Positions 44,326 to 57,537 of a stretch of 64,000 bases of DNA are shown here, in pieces (positions within the stretch are counted from its first letter, which is position 1; each line of letters begins with the position of its first letter). The notes beneath the pieces were generated by a model, which saw only the letters and a list, made by a program, of their open reading frames with translations, did not search any database and had not been told where the DNA came from. Both the position numbers and the translations under genes were made by a program. The DNA comes from Closterium sp. Naga37s-1. Its lineage: Eukaryota > Streptophyta > Zygnematophyceae > Desmidiales > Closteriaceae. The stretch covers positions 9,111,501 to 9,175,500 of the forward strand of contig CANJKZ010000010.1 of the NCBI GenBank assembly GCA_947471745.1. Direction: 5' to 3'.

Positions 44326-47300
44326 AGACTAAGCCACCACCATGGCATCTGCCCTTCTTGCTTCCGCGCCTCACAGCTGCAATGCAGGAGAGGTAGGTGG
44401 TTGGAAGTAATAGAAGATAGGGGACTAGGGGAGAGGGGCGAAAAGTGCGAGAGGGGAATGAGGGCATCACGCGAAGAGGTATGAGGGAATTTAGGGAGAG
44501 GGGGTAATATTAGAACGCTAGTTGAATGGCTGGTTGCTACAGCCTGTCGCTGTGCGATCAGCGGCGACATTTGAGAGCTGCGAGCAACGGACGACTCGCG
44601 AACTGGAGATGAAAGTAAAACGGAGCAAAGCGACGGAAATGGCGAGCATCGAGCGGAACCAAACGAGCGGCAACGTTGAAAGCGGAGAGCGGAAATGTGG
44701 GGGCTGAATGCGCTGAGCTGAAAGCGGGGAGCATGATGCAGCGCGCAAAAGCTAGACAGCGGGAAGCGACGCGCATCGAGCAACGAGCAACGGCTAACAA
44801 ATCTGCGGGAACTGTCAAAGAGTGGAAGCTGCGACACTCGGCGACTAGCAGCGAAAGTCGAGTTTCTAGGTGCGAGCGGAAGGCGACGTGGAAATACGAC
44901 GAGCAGAAATGCGACGACCGTTAATCGAGGATTGGTTTCAACACGGCGGAAAACGGTGACTTGATTGCCACTGCTACAAACGGCCTTCGAGGAACTGCGA
45001 CAGTTGAAATCCGAGCGACGAAAGGCGACGAACGGGGACCGAATGATTGAACGCGACGAGACGTAAGCGACGAGTTCCTAAGCGCGGCAGAAACGTGGCG
45101 ACGCTGAAAGCGGGAGCACGACAGTCAAGCACGAGCAGAATGCGGCGACGGGCGAAACCCTAAACGCGGCGACGAGCTCGGAGCAGAACGCGATGGTATG
45201 CTTGACTGCTCATTACAATAAGCGGCCGACTCGGACAGTGTCGCTAGAACGCACTGGTGGAACTGAGTGACTCACTAGGTGAAGTTGGGCTCTCTTGATC
45301 GCTAGAGTTTTGGTATACAAACTCACAAACGAAGTTGCTCAAGTTCTAAACCAGCGAAATCGGTTTTGCTGTTGGTTTGGAAACCCCCACCTCCCTCCCG
45401 AAACCTTCCGCCTCGATTGTTCGTTTCTCCGCAGACAGGTACTTCTCGAGAGAGTGTTACCCTGTTTTCAAGTGATAAACCTTTGCCCCCCGCTTGAGGT
45501 ATGTAGACCGCAACTTTAACCGTTCTTGGGTTCCTCACGGTGCTTGCGAGTTACCGTTCTTGGGAGCAACAGACCGAAGACAACCGTGACGTGTGTGGGA
45601 TGAAAGCTTGTGAACCAGAAATTGGAACCGCAATTGCAGAAATTCGACGTCCCCAAACAAAAGAGTTTTTACTCATGACTGTTTCTAAGCTGAAAGTGTA
45701 CAATACTCAAATGGCTGGTTTCTAAATAATTAATGTCAGCTTCTAACGAGCCATGATTTGTTCCCCTTTCCTCCCCGCCAGCTGCAAGCCGAAGTGGTGG
45801 TATATTACAGCTGCTCTCGTCCCTCACAATTCCAATGTGTCTTTATTGGTGCCGCATTCTACCAGTTTCAAAGCCCCGAACCTTTTCTTGTCAAGCAAGG
45901 ACTTTCTCCCGCGACGTCTACATTTCCATTTCGCCTCTCGTTCCCATATATGCGCTTGTATGCGTTCCGATGCTAACTCACATATACCTTGCTAGCCAAG
46001 GGTTTTCATTTTCTGACAATGCACTTTCTTTGTTTCCTGTTGTATGTTGTATCTGACACAAGACTCTTTCCGTGGCACAACGCCGACTGAAGTGTTTGCA
46101 TAACTCTTCACCGTGGTAAGCTACTCAACCCTCGTCACCACGATTTGTTCGTGACAAAATGACGCTCACGGTGATGAAATCACACGTATATGAGGCCTTT
46201 CGAGGCCGATGCGTACCTTTTTTAAACCCTTTAAGAAGTCCTGAGTGAGCCTCGATAGAATAGATGCATCTTGTAAAGTGTTTTGGGCATTCCTGCCACG
46301 GGAATATGGCTTTCATGGTCTGTTTCTCCTGTCCAAGGATAGCCAACAGTGAGCTTTTCAGTCAACTGATAGGAAGCTCTCAATGCATTTTCCGTTGCTT
46401 GAGAGTGCCATTTTTTGGCGATTACATGTGTGAATCTTGAGACTCTTGCCTGCTCTTTCCGGCCTCATTTTGTGTTGCTCAATCAACACTGATGAGGTTG
46501 CCATGAGACGTGTTGTGTGAGAATTCATTTTCTCTGCTCTGTTGCTGGTTTTGGCTGCAGGTTGGTGCTGCTGGGGATTCGTGTGACTCGGTGGCCCTCT
46601 TGGCCCTCTTGTGATTGAAGGCACTAGCATAATGGTTCCGTGCAGTAATTTACTGTGAGTAGCCGTTACTACTGAGTTTCTGCACATGATTTCGCACCAG
46701 CTTCTGGTGATTATTTATACGAGTGTTTTTAGGCAATAGTAAAGAATTATCCGAGTAGAAGAACATGCTGATAGCGGACATCTTGAATGGTGGACGGTTA
46801 ATGAGACATAACACAAAATTATTATCATGCTGAAAACATAAAAACTGTTACAGAGCACCACAATAAAAGTATCTCACACAAGTATAGTTGGCACACCGCT
46901 GTTACATCTAACGAGATTTCTGACACCAAGTGGCGCGCATCTGCACGGAACAGCACGCTGACAGAGCCTTGGGAACATCTCCCTTCGTTAATGTCACTCG
47001 CTTTCCGTGCTCTGTGAGGAAGCAGATAATTTATTCGAGCCAAAATCAGAAGGGACTACAGAGTGTTTCTTAGGTTCCTCCAGAAAGGATCACTGTCCAA
47101 CAGTGAATCTGCTCCCTCTCCTCACATACTTCGGCTTGCACGCGTGCTCGTGTCGAGGACTCGACGGTCTTTGATTGCTCATATTATTACTGTTTGGCTG
47201 GTGGCTATCAGTAGCAGCTGCTCCTTACGTTGGCCGTCTAATCGAAAGCGAATTCGTTGAATCTCGTTGCACGTTTCGTGGGCTGCTCCTTCGACCAGTG

Positions 47301-47648
47301 CCGATGGCCGATCTCTAAATGCTGATCACGTGCGTCCTAGCCTGACGGGTATTTCTGTCGTGAGTTTGCTTGACAGATCAGAGTGCCTGTAGCCGTATTA
47401 ACGTCTCTGGAAAAAGGTTACAAAAGTGCCGTTGCGGCTGTCGAGGGAACGGCTCGAATTCACTCTTCTTAGTTGCTGAGCCTCGTGCCTATAGTACCAC
47501 GCTAATGTACGCGAATACCTTCGCAAGTCTCTGAGCAAAAGCTTAGGTGGTTTTTTTCAAGCCGGTAAGTAGTTTCTCCAAGCCGGTCCGCCTATGTTGG
47601 ATGTGATTCAAACGAGAGCGTAGTAGTAGCTCCTTAGGCTGGAGCCAC
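44326..47648. other. Intergenic DNA, no gene supported
   Basis: 44520-45200 is rich in GCGACGA/CGAGCAA motifs. The remainder is unique-looking with only short frames lacking domains. The DOMON gene promoter would lie at the right end. Confidence 0.4.
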
Positions 47649-50600
47649 GTGCGGGCCTCGAGCAGGCTGCGGCTCGAAGCTAACATGCGATGCGGGGGAC
47701 CTCAAGACCAACCCCGGCATTTCCGCTGCGGGCAGAAAGATCGCACGAAGCTTCCTACCCGCCGTCGTTACAATCAGATTTTACTAACTCAGTCAGGATG
47801 GACTCCATCCGTGCTAGCAATTGTTCTCTTAGCGAGCGTTCTTGTAGCGAATCGTGCAGCGAAGGGTCAAGAGGAGGAGGGGATGATACCAGGGGAGGAG
47901 CGGTACCAGTGCAGCAAGGAGAGCGAGTGGGTCGGATTCGTCGCCGATCTCAGCATGCTGCAGCATCAGCTTCGCGGAACGGTCGAGATCCTAGACGATT
48001 GTTCGTTCAAGGTGAGTGATTTGGTTGCGTGGTGCTTCAACAGGACAGGCTTTGTTGCCATCTCAGCATGCTGCAGCATCTGCTCCCCTCAACGGTCGAT
48101 ATTCGAGACGATTGCTCGTTTAAGGAAAGTAGGTCTGTGGACTGTCGTTGTCGCTGGAGTGTAACGGCTTGGTGGCGTGGATTCGAGGCTTGGTAACACG
48201 TGTCACGGTTCTGGTCCTGCACAGCCGTAGATTCGTGCATCAGTGACGCGTGAACATTGCTGAATTGCGAATTGTAGCCGCCTCTCTGATTCGTCTGAAA
48301 TCAGGACCGTTTGTTCTCTTCTGGCTGTGCTGATTCCGTTAACTCGTTGTGCGCTTTCATATCATCTCCCTTCTATGCTACCTGATGCTTCGACGAATCT
48401 TCTTGGCAGGTGACGCGGTTTGACATGCTGCCAGGGAAGGACGTGTACTGGTGGGGAGCAGCGTCCGCGTCCCTCACCGACCTGCTGCACGGCTTCCCCG
48501 TCTCGCCCAAGCCCCTCCTCGGCACCTTCAACAGCCAAACAGTCGTGGTTAGTTGGCAGTGCCGCTTAACAATCATGCCATCATGTGGTCATGCCATCAT
48601 GCATCATGTCTTCATGCCGTCATCCTGCTACCCCCCTGACACCGCCTTGTCCTCCTCCATCTCTCTTCCTTGGATCCCTAACCAGGTGCGCCTGGCATCA
48701 AACGTGACGTGGAGCGACTTCAAGCTACTCTCAGTGTGGTCGCGAACCACTGCATCAGATCACGGCCACATAGCCCCAGCGACAACCAACTCTTCCCTTC
48801 ATAATACTCCCTTTTTCTTACCTTCCTTATCCCTTCCCCGGGTCCGCCCCTCATTCCTCCTGAACCAGGTGCGACTGGCATCAAACGTGACGTGGAGCGA
48901 TTTCAAGCTCCTCTCGGTGTGGTCGCGAACCACAGCATCAGACTACGGCCACATAGCCCCAGCGACAACTAACCCGCTTACCCTCTCTTTCCACTCCCTT
49001 CCCTCCCATGCCTCATCCCTGAACCAGGTGCGACTGGCATCAAACGTGACGTGGAGTGACTTCAAGCTCCTCTCAGTGTGGTCGCGAACCACTGCATCAG
49101 ATCACGGCCACATGGCCCCAGCGACAACCAACTCTTCCCTTCATAATACTCCCTTTTTCTTACCTTCCTTATCCCTTCCCCGGGTCCGCCCCTCATTCCT
49201 CCTGAACCAGGTGCGACTGGCATCAAACGTGACGTGGAGCGATTTCAAGCTCCTCTCGGTGTGGTCGCGAACCACAGCATCAGACTACGGCCACATAGCC
49301 CTAGCAACAACTAACCCGCTTACCCTCTCTTTCCACTCCCTTCCCTCCCATGCCTCATCCCTGAACCAGGTGCGACTGGCATCAAACGTGACGTGGACTG
49401 ACTTCAAGCTCCTCTCAGTGTGGTCGCGAACCACTGCCTCAGACTACGGCCACATAGCCCTAGAGATCATCGAACCCCCAGCCCCCCCGCCCGCCCCATC
49501 CCCAGCGCCTTCCCCCTCCCCCGCGCCCTCCCCCGCCCCCGCCTCCGCCCCTTCCCCTTCCCCTCTCGCCCCAGCCTCCTCCCGTCAGCCTTCCCCCACC
49601 ACAGATGCCCCCTCCCCTGATACAGCCTTCCCGCCAGAACCCTCATACGCACTCCCTCCCCAGTCCCCACCTTTGCTGTCACCCCCGCCACCTGCGAAGC
49701 CGAGGGTGAAGCAGGGGCAGAGGCAGCCGACCATGTTTGACAATTGCATGCAGCTGAGCCACCGTTATAGGGTGCGGTGGACGCTGGACGAGGCGAGGGG
49801 GTTCGTTGACGTGGGGTTGGAAGCGGTTGTGGGGAGTGGGCCGCATTACCTGGGGTTTGGATGGGCGGATCCGGACAGTGTGACCAAGTTTATGGGGTTT
49901 GCTGACGTGGTGATTGCGGGATTCGATGAAGTGGTGAGTTCAAGGGGGAGGTGGAGGAGAGGGAAGGGAGTGGGACTGCATTGCATGGGTGGGGTGGGGT
50001 TTGGATGGGCGGATCAGGAAAGTGTGACCAAGTTCATGGGGTTTGCTGACGTGGTTATTGCGGGATTCGATGAAGTGGTGAGTTGGGAGGGGGAGGTGGG
50101 AGGGGGGGAGGGGGAGAGGGAAGGGAGTGGATGCGGTTGTGGGGAGTGGACCGCATTGCGTGGGTGGGTGGGGTGGGGTTGGGATGGGTGCACCTGGACA
50201 GTGTGACCAAGTTCATGGGGTTTGCTGATGTGGTGATTGCGGGATTCGATAGTGGTGCGTTAGGGGGGGGAGGGGGGGGGGGGAAGAAAGGGAGAGGAGC
50301 AAGGGGAAAGGAGAGGGTGGAGAAGCAAAGCGAAACGGTTAGAGAAGGAAGGGAGGATGGGGGGCAGAGGAAGGAGGAGAGAGGAGGGAGGAGGAGATGG
50401 CGGAAGTATGTGAAGGAATGAAGGAAGGAATGTATTTTGTACTCTCTGTAAGCCTGTGCAATGGTTGATGAGTCGTTTGCCACAACTCTCTACCCCTCCC
50501 TCCAATATCCTTGCCACATTCATCCCACGTCCCCACTGGGCTGTTTCACCAGGCGAAACCGTTTGTGGACGATTACTATATCACAACGTACGGGAATGCA

Positions 50601-53600
50601 GTCTGGAGGAGAAGGTTCCTGAAGGCATGTGTCTCGATTCCCCCCACCCTTCCCCTCTCCCTGCTCACCAGGCTAAACCATTCGTGGAGGATTATTACAT
50701 CACATCATACGGGGAATGCAATCTGGAGAAAAAACCACCAGAGGGTGTGTGCCCCGACCAGCTTATGGGCATGCCTCATAACACACGACCCCTCCTTCTC
50801 TCTCCCCCATCCAACCTCGGGCCCCTTTCACCAGGCGAAACCATTTGTGGAGGATTACTATATCACATCATACGGGGAATGCAACCTGGAGAAAAAACCA
50901 CCAGAGGGAGTGTGCCCCGACCAGCTTATGGGCGGCGGCAACTCGTCTCTCGACAACGTGGATCTGATCTACGGCCACCGGGTGGACGGCATCACGTTCG
51001 TCCGCTTCCGCCGCCCGCTCGTGAGCCCAGACAAAAGATTTGATCACGATATCGACGCAGAGGATGAGATGAACGTGATCTGGGCGCTTGGTTCCTTAAA
51101 GCCCATCCCATCCCCCTCCTCCTCATCCTCCTCATCCTCCTCCTCCTCCACCTCTAATCCCTCGGTGGTAGGTGGGGTGGCAGGGGCGGCACGAACGCCC
51201 CCCGCCCACCTCTTTCCGTCCTACCATGGGGTCCCACAAGGGTCGTTTTTTGGGGTGGCGGTGTTGACTCTAAGCCTGGCTGTAGATGACTGTCAGAGTG
51301 TGTTGAACCCAGCAGTTGGTGTGGGAAATGCAGGAGGAGGGGGCGGAGGAGCAGGAGGAGGAGGAGCGGGAGGGGCTGGTGGGAGTGGGGATGGGAACGG
51401 GGATGATAATGATGATGATGATGAGGATGGGTTGGGAGGGGTGGTGGGGAGCGGATGGGGGAAAGTCGTCGTCGCAGACCGAGGCACGCTCATCACAGTC
51501 ACATCGGGCAAAAGCACGCACTACCCCAACCCGCCAGCGTCAACGAAAAGCTTCTATGTGAACGGGCACGAGGCACCAGAAATCAAGGTGGAGAGGGGGG
51601 TGCCAGTGCAGTTCTCGATACAAGCAGGGCATGACCTGGGGGTGTATATCACATCGGATCCTGTGGGCGGGCGGTTTAACAAGTCGGAGATTATATTTGC
51701 GGGCGGCGAGGAGGCGCACGGCGTGCCGGCGGACCCGTACACCCTGCTGTGGAAGCCCACTAGTTCTACTCCTGACCTCGTTTACTATCAGGTGGGTGGT
51801 TGGGTGGTTGGGTGATTGGATGGTTGGGTGACTAGGTGACCGTTGGTGATGACTGGTGGACTGGTAGTGGCGAGACGTTCAGTATTGGTACAAGGCAGAC
51901 ATCGTAATGCCAACATGCCCTCCCTCATTCCCACTCCCTTCTGCCCACCGTCCTCCTCCCCCTCCTCCCTACTCGGAGGCCAAGATGGGGTGGCGAATAC
52001 ACATGGTGGACGGCGGGCTGTGAGACATGTACAACCGCAGCTTCCACCATACTCCCTTCCCCTCCCATCCCCTTTCAACGTCCACTCTCCAGCTCGTTCT
52101 AGACTCTCGATCATCCTCTTCCCGCCCCTTCTGCCCTTCACTCTCCAAACTTCACTGTTGAACCACAGTGCTACTCGGAGCCTAAGATGGGGTGGCGAAT
52201 CCACGTGGTGGACGGCGGGCTATCAGACATGTACAACCACAGCTTCCAGCTGGCAGACGGCCTCGTCACCATGTTCTGGACGCTCACTGCCTCCTCCATT
52301 TCTGTCGCAGTCAGGGGCGAGCACCCGTCTGGCTACATTGCAATAGCCTTCGGCAGGTAAGGCTAGAGCTGGTCCCTTGGTTTGCCTTCCAGCTGGCAGT
52401 CGGGCTCGTCACCATGTTCTGGACGCTCACTGCCTCCTCAACCTCTGTGGCTGTCAGGGGCGAGCACCCTTCGGGTTACATCGCCATAGCCTTTGGCAGG
52501 TAAAGCGAGAGCTGGTCCCTTGGGGTGCCTTGCAGCTCTCAGACGGGCTCGTCACCATGTTCTGGACGCTCACTGCTTCATCGATTTTTGTTGCGGTTAG
52601 AGGCGAGCACCCCTCTGGCTACACTGCGATAGCTTTCGGCACGTAGGCTTCTGTTGTGAGAGGTGTCGCAATGTCTGGTTCTGTCGTTGAACCAGACATG
52701 CCCCATCCCACTTCCCCTCCCACTTCATCATTGAACTCAAGCCCACCTCCCACCTCCCCTCCCGTGCGCCCTCCCAGTGGCGTACATGTCACTCGTGGGC
52801 GTACGTGGGGTGGGTGGCGGGCAGCGAGGGGTGAATAGACTCATCTCACTCCCTTGCGCTCAAGTCACTCTCCCTTCCCTCCTTTCTCCCCTCTCTCCCC
52901 TGCGCCCCCCCAGTGGCATGGTGAACTCGTGGGCGTATGTGGGGTGGGTGGAGGGCGGCGAGGGGCGGGTAGCGTCGTACTGGATCGACGGCAAGGACGC
53001 CAGCAGCGTGCATGCTGCTAAGGAGGCTCTCGACATGAGCAAGTGCATGCAGGTGTGTGGGAAAGGGGGAGGGAGGGGGGGGGAGGAAAGCATGTGGGGG
53101 CGGCTCTTGACATGAGCAAGTGCATGCAGGTGCGGCATATGGGGGTTACTGTGTGAAAGGAGGTGAGGGAGTGGGGGCCGCGTGCATTCAGTGTGAGGGG
53201 GACGAAGAGAGTGCATACCGGGTATAGTGATGGCAAGGACGAGGGGCGGGTAGCATCCTCCTGGATCGATGGCAAGGACGCCAGCAGCGTGCATGCCACC
53301 AGGGGGGCGCTCGCCATGAGCAAATGCATGCAGGTGCGACATGGGGAAGGGGACGGGGAGGGAGAAAGGGTGAGCATGTATGCAATGCAGTGCAGGTGTG
53401 CGTGCTTCCGTGCTTGCTTAAATCCGTCCCTGTGTTTGTGTGTGCATACCTACCCCCTCCTCAAATCCCTATCGGTTATGTGCATGTGGGTAAAGGTGGA
53501 TGGATTGATTTTGCAACCCCTTAGAATCTGTTTGTCCTTGCTGTCTTGTTTGTGTGCGTGAGTGTGCATGTGCGTGTGCGCAGGTGGACGGGGTGCTGAC

Positions 53601-56600
53601 GTTCGAGTTCAGCCGGCCGCTCAAGCCTCCCGACTCAGACTGCGACGACAAGTGCAGCGTCATCGACCCCTCAGAGCCCCTCAAAGTCATCTGGGCGTAC
53701 GGGCCCTCTTGGACCTCAGGTGGGTTTACTGCGACTGCTAGCAAGTCAGATATTGCCGCTCCTGTGCAGTCGAGGGAGAATGCGACAACAAGTGCAGCGT
53801 GATTGGCCCCTCATTACAATTACAATTACAATTACAATTACCATGACCATTACTATTATCATTATCACTATCATTACCATTACAATTATTATTATCGCTA
53901 CCATTGCCATTACAATTACCATTATCATTATTATTACAGATAGCACTAACATTACCATTACCATTATCACTACCATTACCATTACCACTACCATTACCAT
54001 TATCATTACAATTACCATTATCACTACTATTACCATTAATATTACTACTACCATTACCATTACCATTACCACTGTTATTATTATTACCATTACCATTACC
54101 ACCACATTTACCATTACCATTACCACTACCATTACCATTATTATTACCAGTACCATTACCATTACCATTATCTCTACCACTATCATTATCAATACCATTA
54201 TCATTACTATTACCATTACCATTACCATTATCACTACCATTATCATTAGCATTACCATTACCATTATCATTATCATTACTACTACCATTATTATTACCAT
54301 TACCATTATGATTACCATTACAATTACCATTATCATTACTATTACCATTACTATTACCATTACCATTACCATTACCATTATCATTACCATTACCATTACT
54401 ATTGCCATTACCATTTCCATTACCACTACCATTATCATTACCATTACCATTACTATTACCATTACCATTACCAATACCGTTACCATTCCATCTGGGGACG
54501 GGCCAAGGCACGGTGGAGCGCCACACTCAGCTCCCTTGCTCCCCCCTGCCTGCTCCCCCCGTCCCTGTGCCCCAGTCCCATGCCTCTTGCCCCTTTCCTC
54601 ACCCCTCTCTCAGGCAAGCTGTCCTACATGAACATGCACACGGTGTGGAGCACCACTGAGGCGATAGAGGCCCTTGCCGTACCTCACTCTACTCCCTGCA
54701 TCCCCCATCTGCACCCCTCTCTCAGGCAAGCTGTCCTACATGAACATGCACACGGTGTGGAGCACCACGGTGACCATTCTTGACTTGGAAACCGGGGAGG
54801 GAACGGTGGAGCATCTGCAGCCGGTGTTTGTGGTGCATGGCTTCATGATGACCATGGCGTGGGCTGTTCTTATGCCGTTCGGGGTGCTCGCCGCAAGATA
54901 TCTCAAGCACAACGACTGGCTCTCGTGAGTGGGTTCTTGTCGTGCATCAAGGCAGTTGCAGCTGTGGTGCGTGCATGGCTTCATGATGACCATGGCATGG
55001 GCTGTTCTCATGCCTTTTGGGGTCTTGGCGGCGAGATATTTGAAGCAATACGACTGGCAATCGTGAGTTGTTGCTCCTTGCAGTCTTCTCTTTGGCTTTG
55101 CAGGAACTATCTAGCGGGCGCTTGTCTTGAATGTCCCTCACTCTGTCGTTTCCCACATTTGACCACTCCTGAACCTACCTACCCCACTTCCCCCCCTCCC
55201 AACCCCCCCCCGCCCTTAAACAGCATACACCAGTACACGCAATACTCAGCCCTCGCCCTCATGCTCCTCGGGCTGCTCTTCGCTGTCGGTGAACTGGGCG
55301 GGTGTGTTACCCACCCACCCTCTCGCCTCTCGTGTCCCTTGCCTTGCTTTCTTTTTTGCCACTTCCATTCCTCCACTTTGCCACCCACATTGCCCGATTA
55401 TAATGTCCATTTGCCTCTCAAGAACGTTCACTTCATTGTCGTTTTGTTGTCTGCTGCTCTACTTGTGTCTTACATCGTAGCTCGTTTTTCTCGTTGCTTT
55501 CATCATCCTGTCGATTGCACAACCTTCTCTCCTCTGCCCAATTTCTGCCCTCTTTTTTCCACGACTGCCCCTCCATTCACCAATCCCTTTTCCCACCCCT
55601 TCCTCCCCTTCTCCCCCCATCGCAGCATCGACCTCTCATCCAATCATGCCAAGATTGGAATGGCAACATTCGCCCTGGGTTGCTTCCAGCCAATCAATGC
55701 ATTCTTCCGCCCGCCTAAACCGTCGCCTGGGGAGAGGCCCCAGATGAAACGGGTCATCTGGCAGTGGGTGCACATGTGAGTGCGTTTCAACTGTTTGTAA
55801 GTATACATGTTAGCGCTGACTGCGGGTGCACGTCTGAGTACGTTTCGTCGGATAATCGGTACACATGTGAAGATTGTGTATTCGAGATACCTTTCCCTCC
55901 CCCACACCCATCCTTGATCCTCTTTCTCTTCCTGGTTTTTTCAAGCAGTCTATTCGGCCGCGGTGCGCTGCTGGTGGGTGGAGCAGCACTGCCAACAGGC
56001 ATGACGGGGCTGGGGGGACAGGGGGTGACGACCACACACAGTGGACAGGTTCCTTAACTCATTTGCCTTGTCGCGTAATCCAAACTCCCTCTCTCCTCTC
56101 TCCCTTCCATCCCCTCTCCCCGTCTTACCTGTAGTCTGTTTGGCCGGGGAGCCCTCCTGGTGGGAGCAGCGGCGCTGCTGACGGGGATAATGGAGCTGGG
56201 GGAGACGGGGGGGGACGACTACACGGTGGACGGGTTTCTGTGGGCCATGGTGGGATGGTTCGCCACCATCGCTGCCTTTGTTTGGTTCGTGGAGCGCACG
56301 AGAAGACAGGACCAGTGAGTGCGGGGGCGAGTGGCAGGCTGTAATGCACTGAGTGCCAGGCGGGGTTTCTGTGGGCCATGGTGGGGTGGTTCGCCACCAT
56401 CGCTGCCTTTGTTTGGTTCGTGGAGCGCACCAGACGGCAGGACCAGTGAGTGCTTGGGAGGGAGGGGGCTGTGAGTGCTGCGGGGGATGAGATAGGAGGA
56501 GCGATAAGGCCCACGGTGGGGTGGTTTGCCACCATCGCTGCCTTGGTGTGGTTCGTCGAACGCACCAGACGGCAGGACCAGTGAGTGCTTGTGGGGGTGC

Positions 56601-57334
56601 TGTGAGTGCTGGGAGGATGATACGGCAGGAGCAGTGAGTGGCAGGAGCCGTAACGCTGAATCTGCTTGTCGTGATCGCCCGCTCCTCCTGCTCTTCACTT
56701 GTCACATTCCAGTGTCCGTGGACAGGTGCAAGCAAGAGCAAACAAGTGTCTGCTCCTCTGCTGCTCGCCGCACAACCCTCTCTCACTCTTTGCACAGTTC
56801 AAGGCTGCAAAACCTCGCCAGTATGATTTGGTGCAAAACCTTATGATGATACTATACCAATATGGCTATCACCCGTCCCCTTCCTTTGGCACCTCCCTCA
56901 CTTTTTGCAGTGCAACACCCCAGGAGCTAGCCAACATGATTCGGCACGACTGGAACGGATCGTCACCAGCATCGTCTGACATGCATGTGACCCAGCTAGA
57001 CAGTGAGGATAGCGAAGACGACACGCGCACCCTCATCCCCTCCACCCTCCGTTCCTCCTCCCACTCCTCCTCTTCCTCCTCTGCCGCACCTGCCCGACAT
57101 GGGCAGTCTGGCTCCCCTGCCCGGGGTAACTTGTCTGGTTCGCCTGCCCGACTGGGCCCTACGTCTTCTTCACCTGCCCGGATGGGGAATTCTGGGTCGC
57201 CTGCTCATGGCTTGCCTGTGATTCGGGAGGGTCGGGAGGGTGGGGTCGGCGGGCATGGGGGAGGTTTGGGGAATGGGAGAGGATTTGTGGAGAATCATGA
57301 TGGGGAGATAGAGATGGGGATAATGAAGGGCTGA
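47649..57334 (+). CDS. DM13-DOMON-cytochrome b561 membrane protein
   Basis: A probable ascorbate-linked trans-membrane electron-transfer protein at the cell surface or endomembrane, laid out like Arabidopsis At5g54830. Exons: 47649-48011, 48410-48547, 49370-49933, 50835-51791, 52169-52356, 52914-53052, 53584-53719, 54726-54924, 55224-55301, 55626-55775, 56135-56314, 56911-57334. These total 3,516 bp, 1,171 residues. A signal-anchor-like stretch spans residues 53-70. The DM13 domain follows (about 90-205, DDCSFKVTRFDMLPGKDVYWWG), then a Pro-rich linker (200-285). A DOMON-type domain starts near 288 (MFDNCMQLSHRYRVRWTLD), and a second unit begins near 675. The b561 core spans about 865-1030, with histidines in VHGFMM, IHQY, NHAKIG and WVH as heme-ligand candidates. 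The tail is Ser/Pro/Gly-rich with SGSPAR repeats. The true start may lie at the internal Met of residue 13. Confidence 0.9.
48686..49369 (+). repeat. Four copies of DOMON-gene exon 3 start in intron 2
   Basis: Acceptor plus about 100 bp of exon 3 (VRLASNVTWSDFKLLSVWSR) recurs at about 48686, 48868, 49026 and 49208 before the full exon at 49370. Alternate copies are 340 bp apart and nearly identical, so a two-copy unit was duplicated as a block. Confidence 0.95.
49985..50255 (+). repeat. Two copies of exon 3 end (DOMON gene)
   Basis: 49990-50077 and 50180-50252 repeat the end of exon 3 (SVTKFMGFADVVIAGFD). The first keeps its GTGAGT donor. Confidence 0.92.
50544..50775 (+). repeat. Two copies of exon 4 start (DOMON gene)
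   Basis: 50552-50625 and 50673-50770 repeat the acceptor and start of exon 4 (AKPFV-DYYIT-YG). Confidence 0.92.
51965..52047 (+). repeat. Copy of exon 5 start (DOMON gene)
   Basis: Repeats KMGWRIH-VDGGL, then an in-frame TGA, so it is not a usable exon. Confidence 0.85.
52378..52650 (+). repeat. Two copies of exon 5 end (DOMON gene)
   Basis: 52385-52502 and 52534-52646 repeat LVTMFWTLTASS...AIAFG. The first keeps a GGCAG|GTAAAG donor. The second reads GGCACGTAGG and has lost it. Confidence 0.92.
52762..52836 (+). repeat. Copy of exon 6 start (DOMON gene)
   Basis: Follows CCCAG and repeats TCGTGGGCGTACGTGGGG. Confidence 0.85.
53098..53340 (+). repeat. Two copies of exon 6 end (DOMON gene)
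   Basis: 53103-53131 (MSKCMQ) and 53232-53335 (GRVAS-WIDGKDASSVHA...MSKCMQ) both keep the CAGGTGCG donor. Confidence 0.9.
53776..53811 (+). repeat. Fragment copy of exon 7 (DOMON gene)
   Basis: TGCGACAACAAGTGCAGCGT and following bases repeat an internal part of exon 7, next to the ATTACC array. Confidence 0.75.
53815..54487. repeat. Hexanucleotide array (ATTACC)n in DOMON-gene intron 7
   Basis: About 670 bp of ATTACC, ATTATC, ATTACT and ATTACA units. Hexamer phase is mostly kept by losing or gaining three bases. Confidence 0.97.
54605..54662 (+). repeat. Copy of exon 8 start (DOMON gene)
   Basis: CTCTCAG acceptor followed by GKLSYMNMHTVWSTT, identical to exon 8 for about 50 bp. Confidence 0.92.
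54955..55068 (+). repeat. Copy of exon 8 end (DOMON gene)
   Basis: Repeats VHGFMMTMAWAVLMPFGVLA with a CGTGAGTT donor. A heme-ligand histidine is thus duplicated in the intron. Confidence 0.92.
55945..56048 (+). repeat. Copy of exon 11 start (DOMON gene)
   Basis: Follows AAGCAG and repeats LFGRGALLVGGAALPTGM in phase with exon 10. It diverges and runs into a stop. Confidence 0.9.
56358..56590 (+). repeat. Two copies of exon 11 end (DOMON gene)
   Basis: 56362-56446 and 56509-56581 repeat WAMVGWFATIAAFVWFVER... each with CCA|GTGAGTG donor. Confidence 0.93.
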
Positions 57335-57537
57335 AAGCACTGTCAGTTGTTTTATCAATGTTTTGGTTTAAGTTGATGATGCCCCTGGAGCCCATTGGTT
57401 GGGGCATTGCAAGTGTTATTGTTCATATACTGTGGTGGACTCAATTCTATAGCAGCTGGACTGCAATTTGCGCCTGTGCCATACTCCTAAATCAGTAGTG
57501 AACAAATGGAGAAAACACGTTGTAAACTAAAAAACCA

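Noticed and set aside
53720-54631. Frames rich in Thr-Ile, Gly-Asn or Met-Val repeats
   Set aside because: Translations of the ATTACC array.
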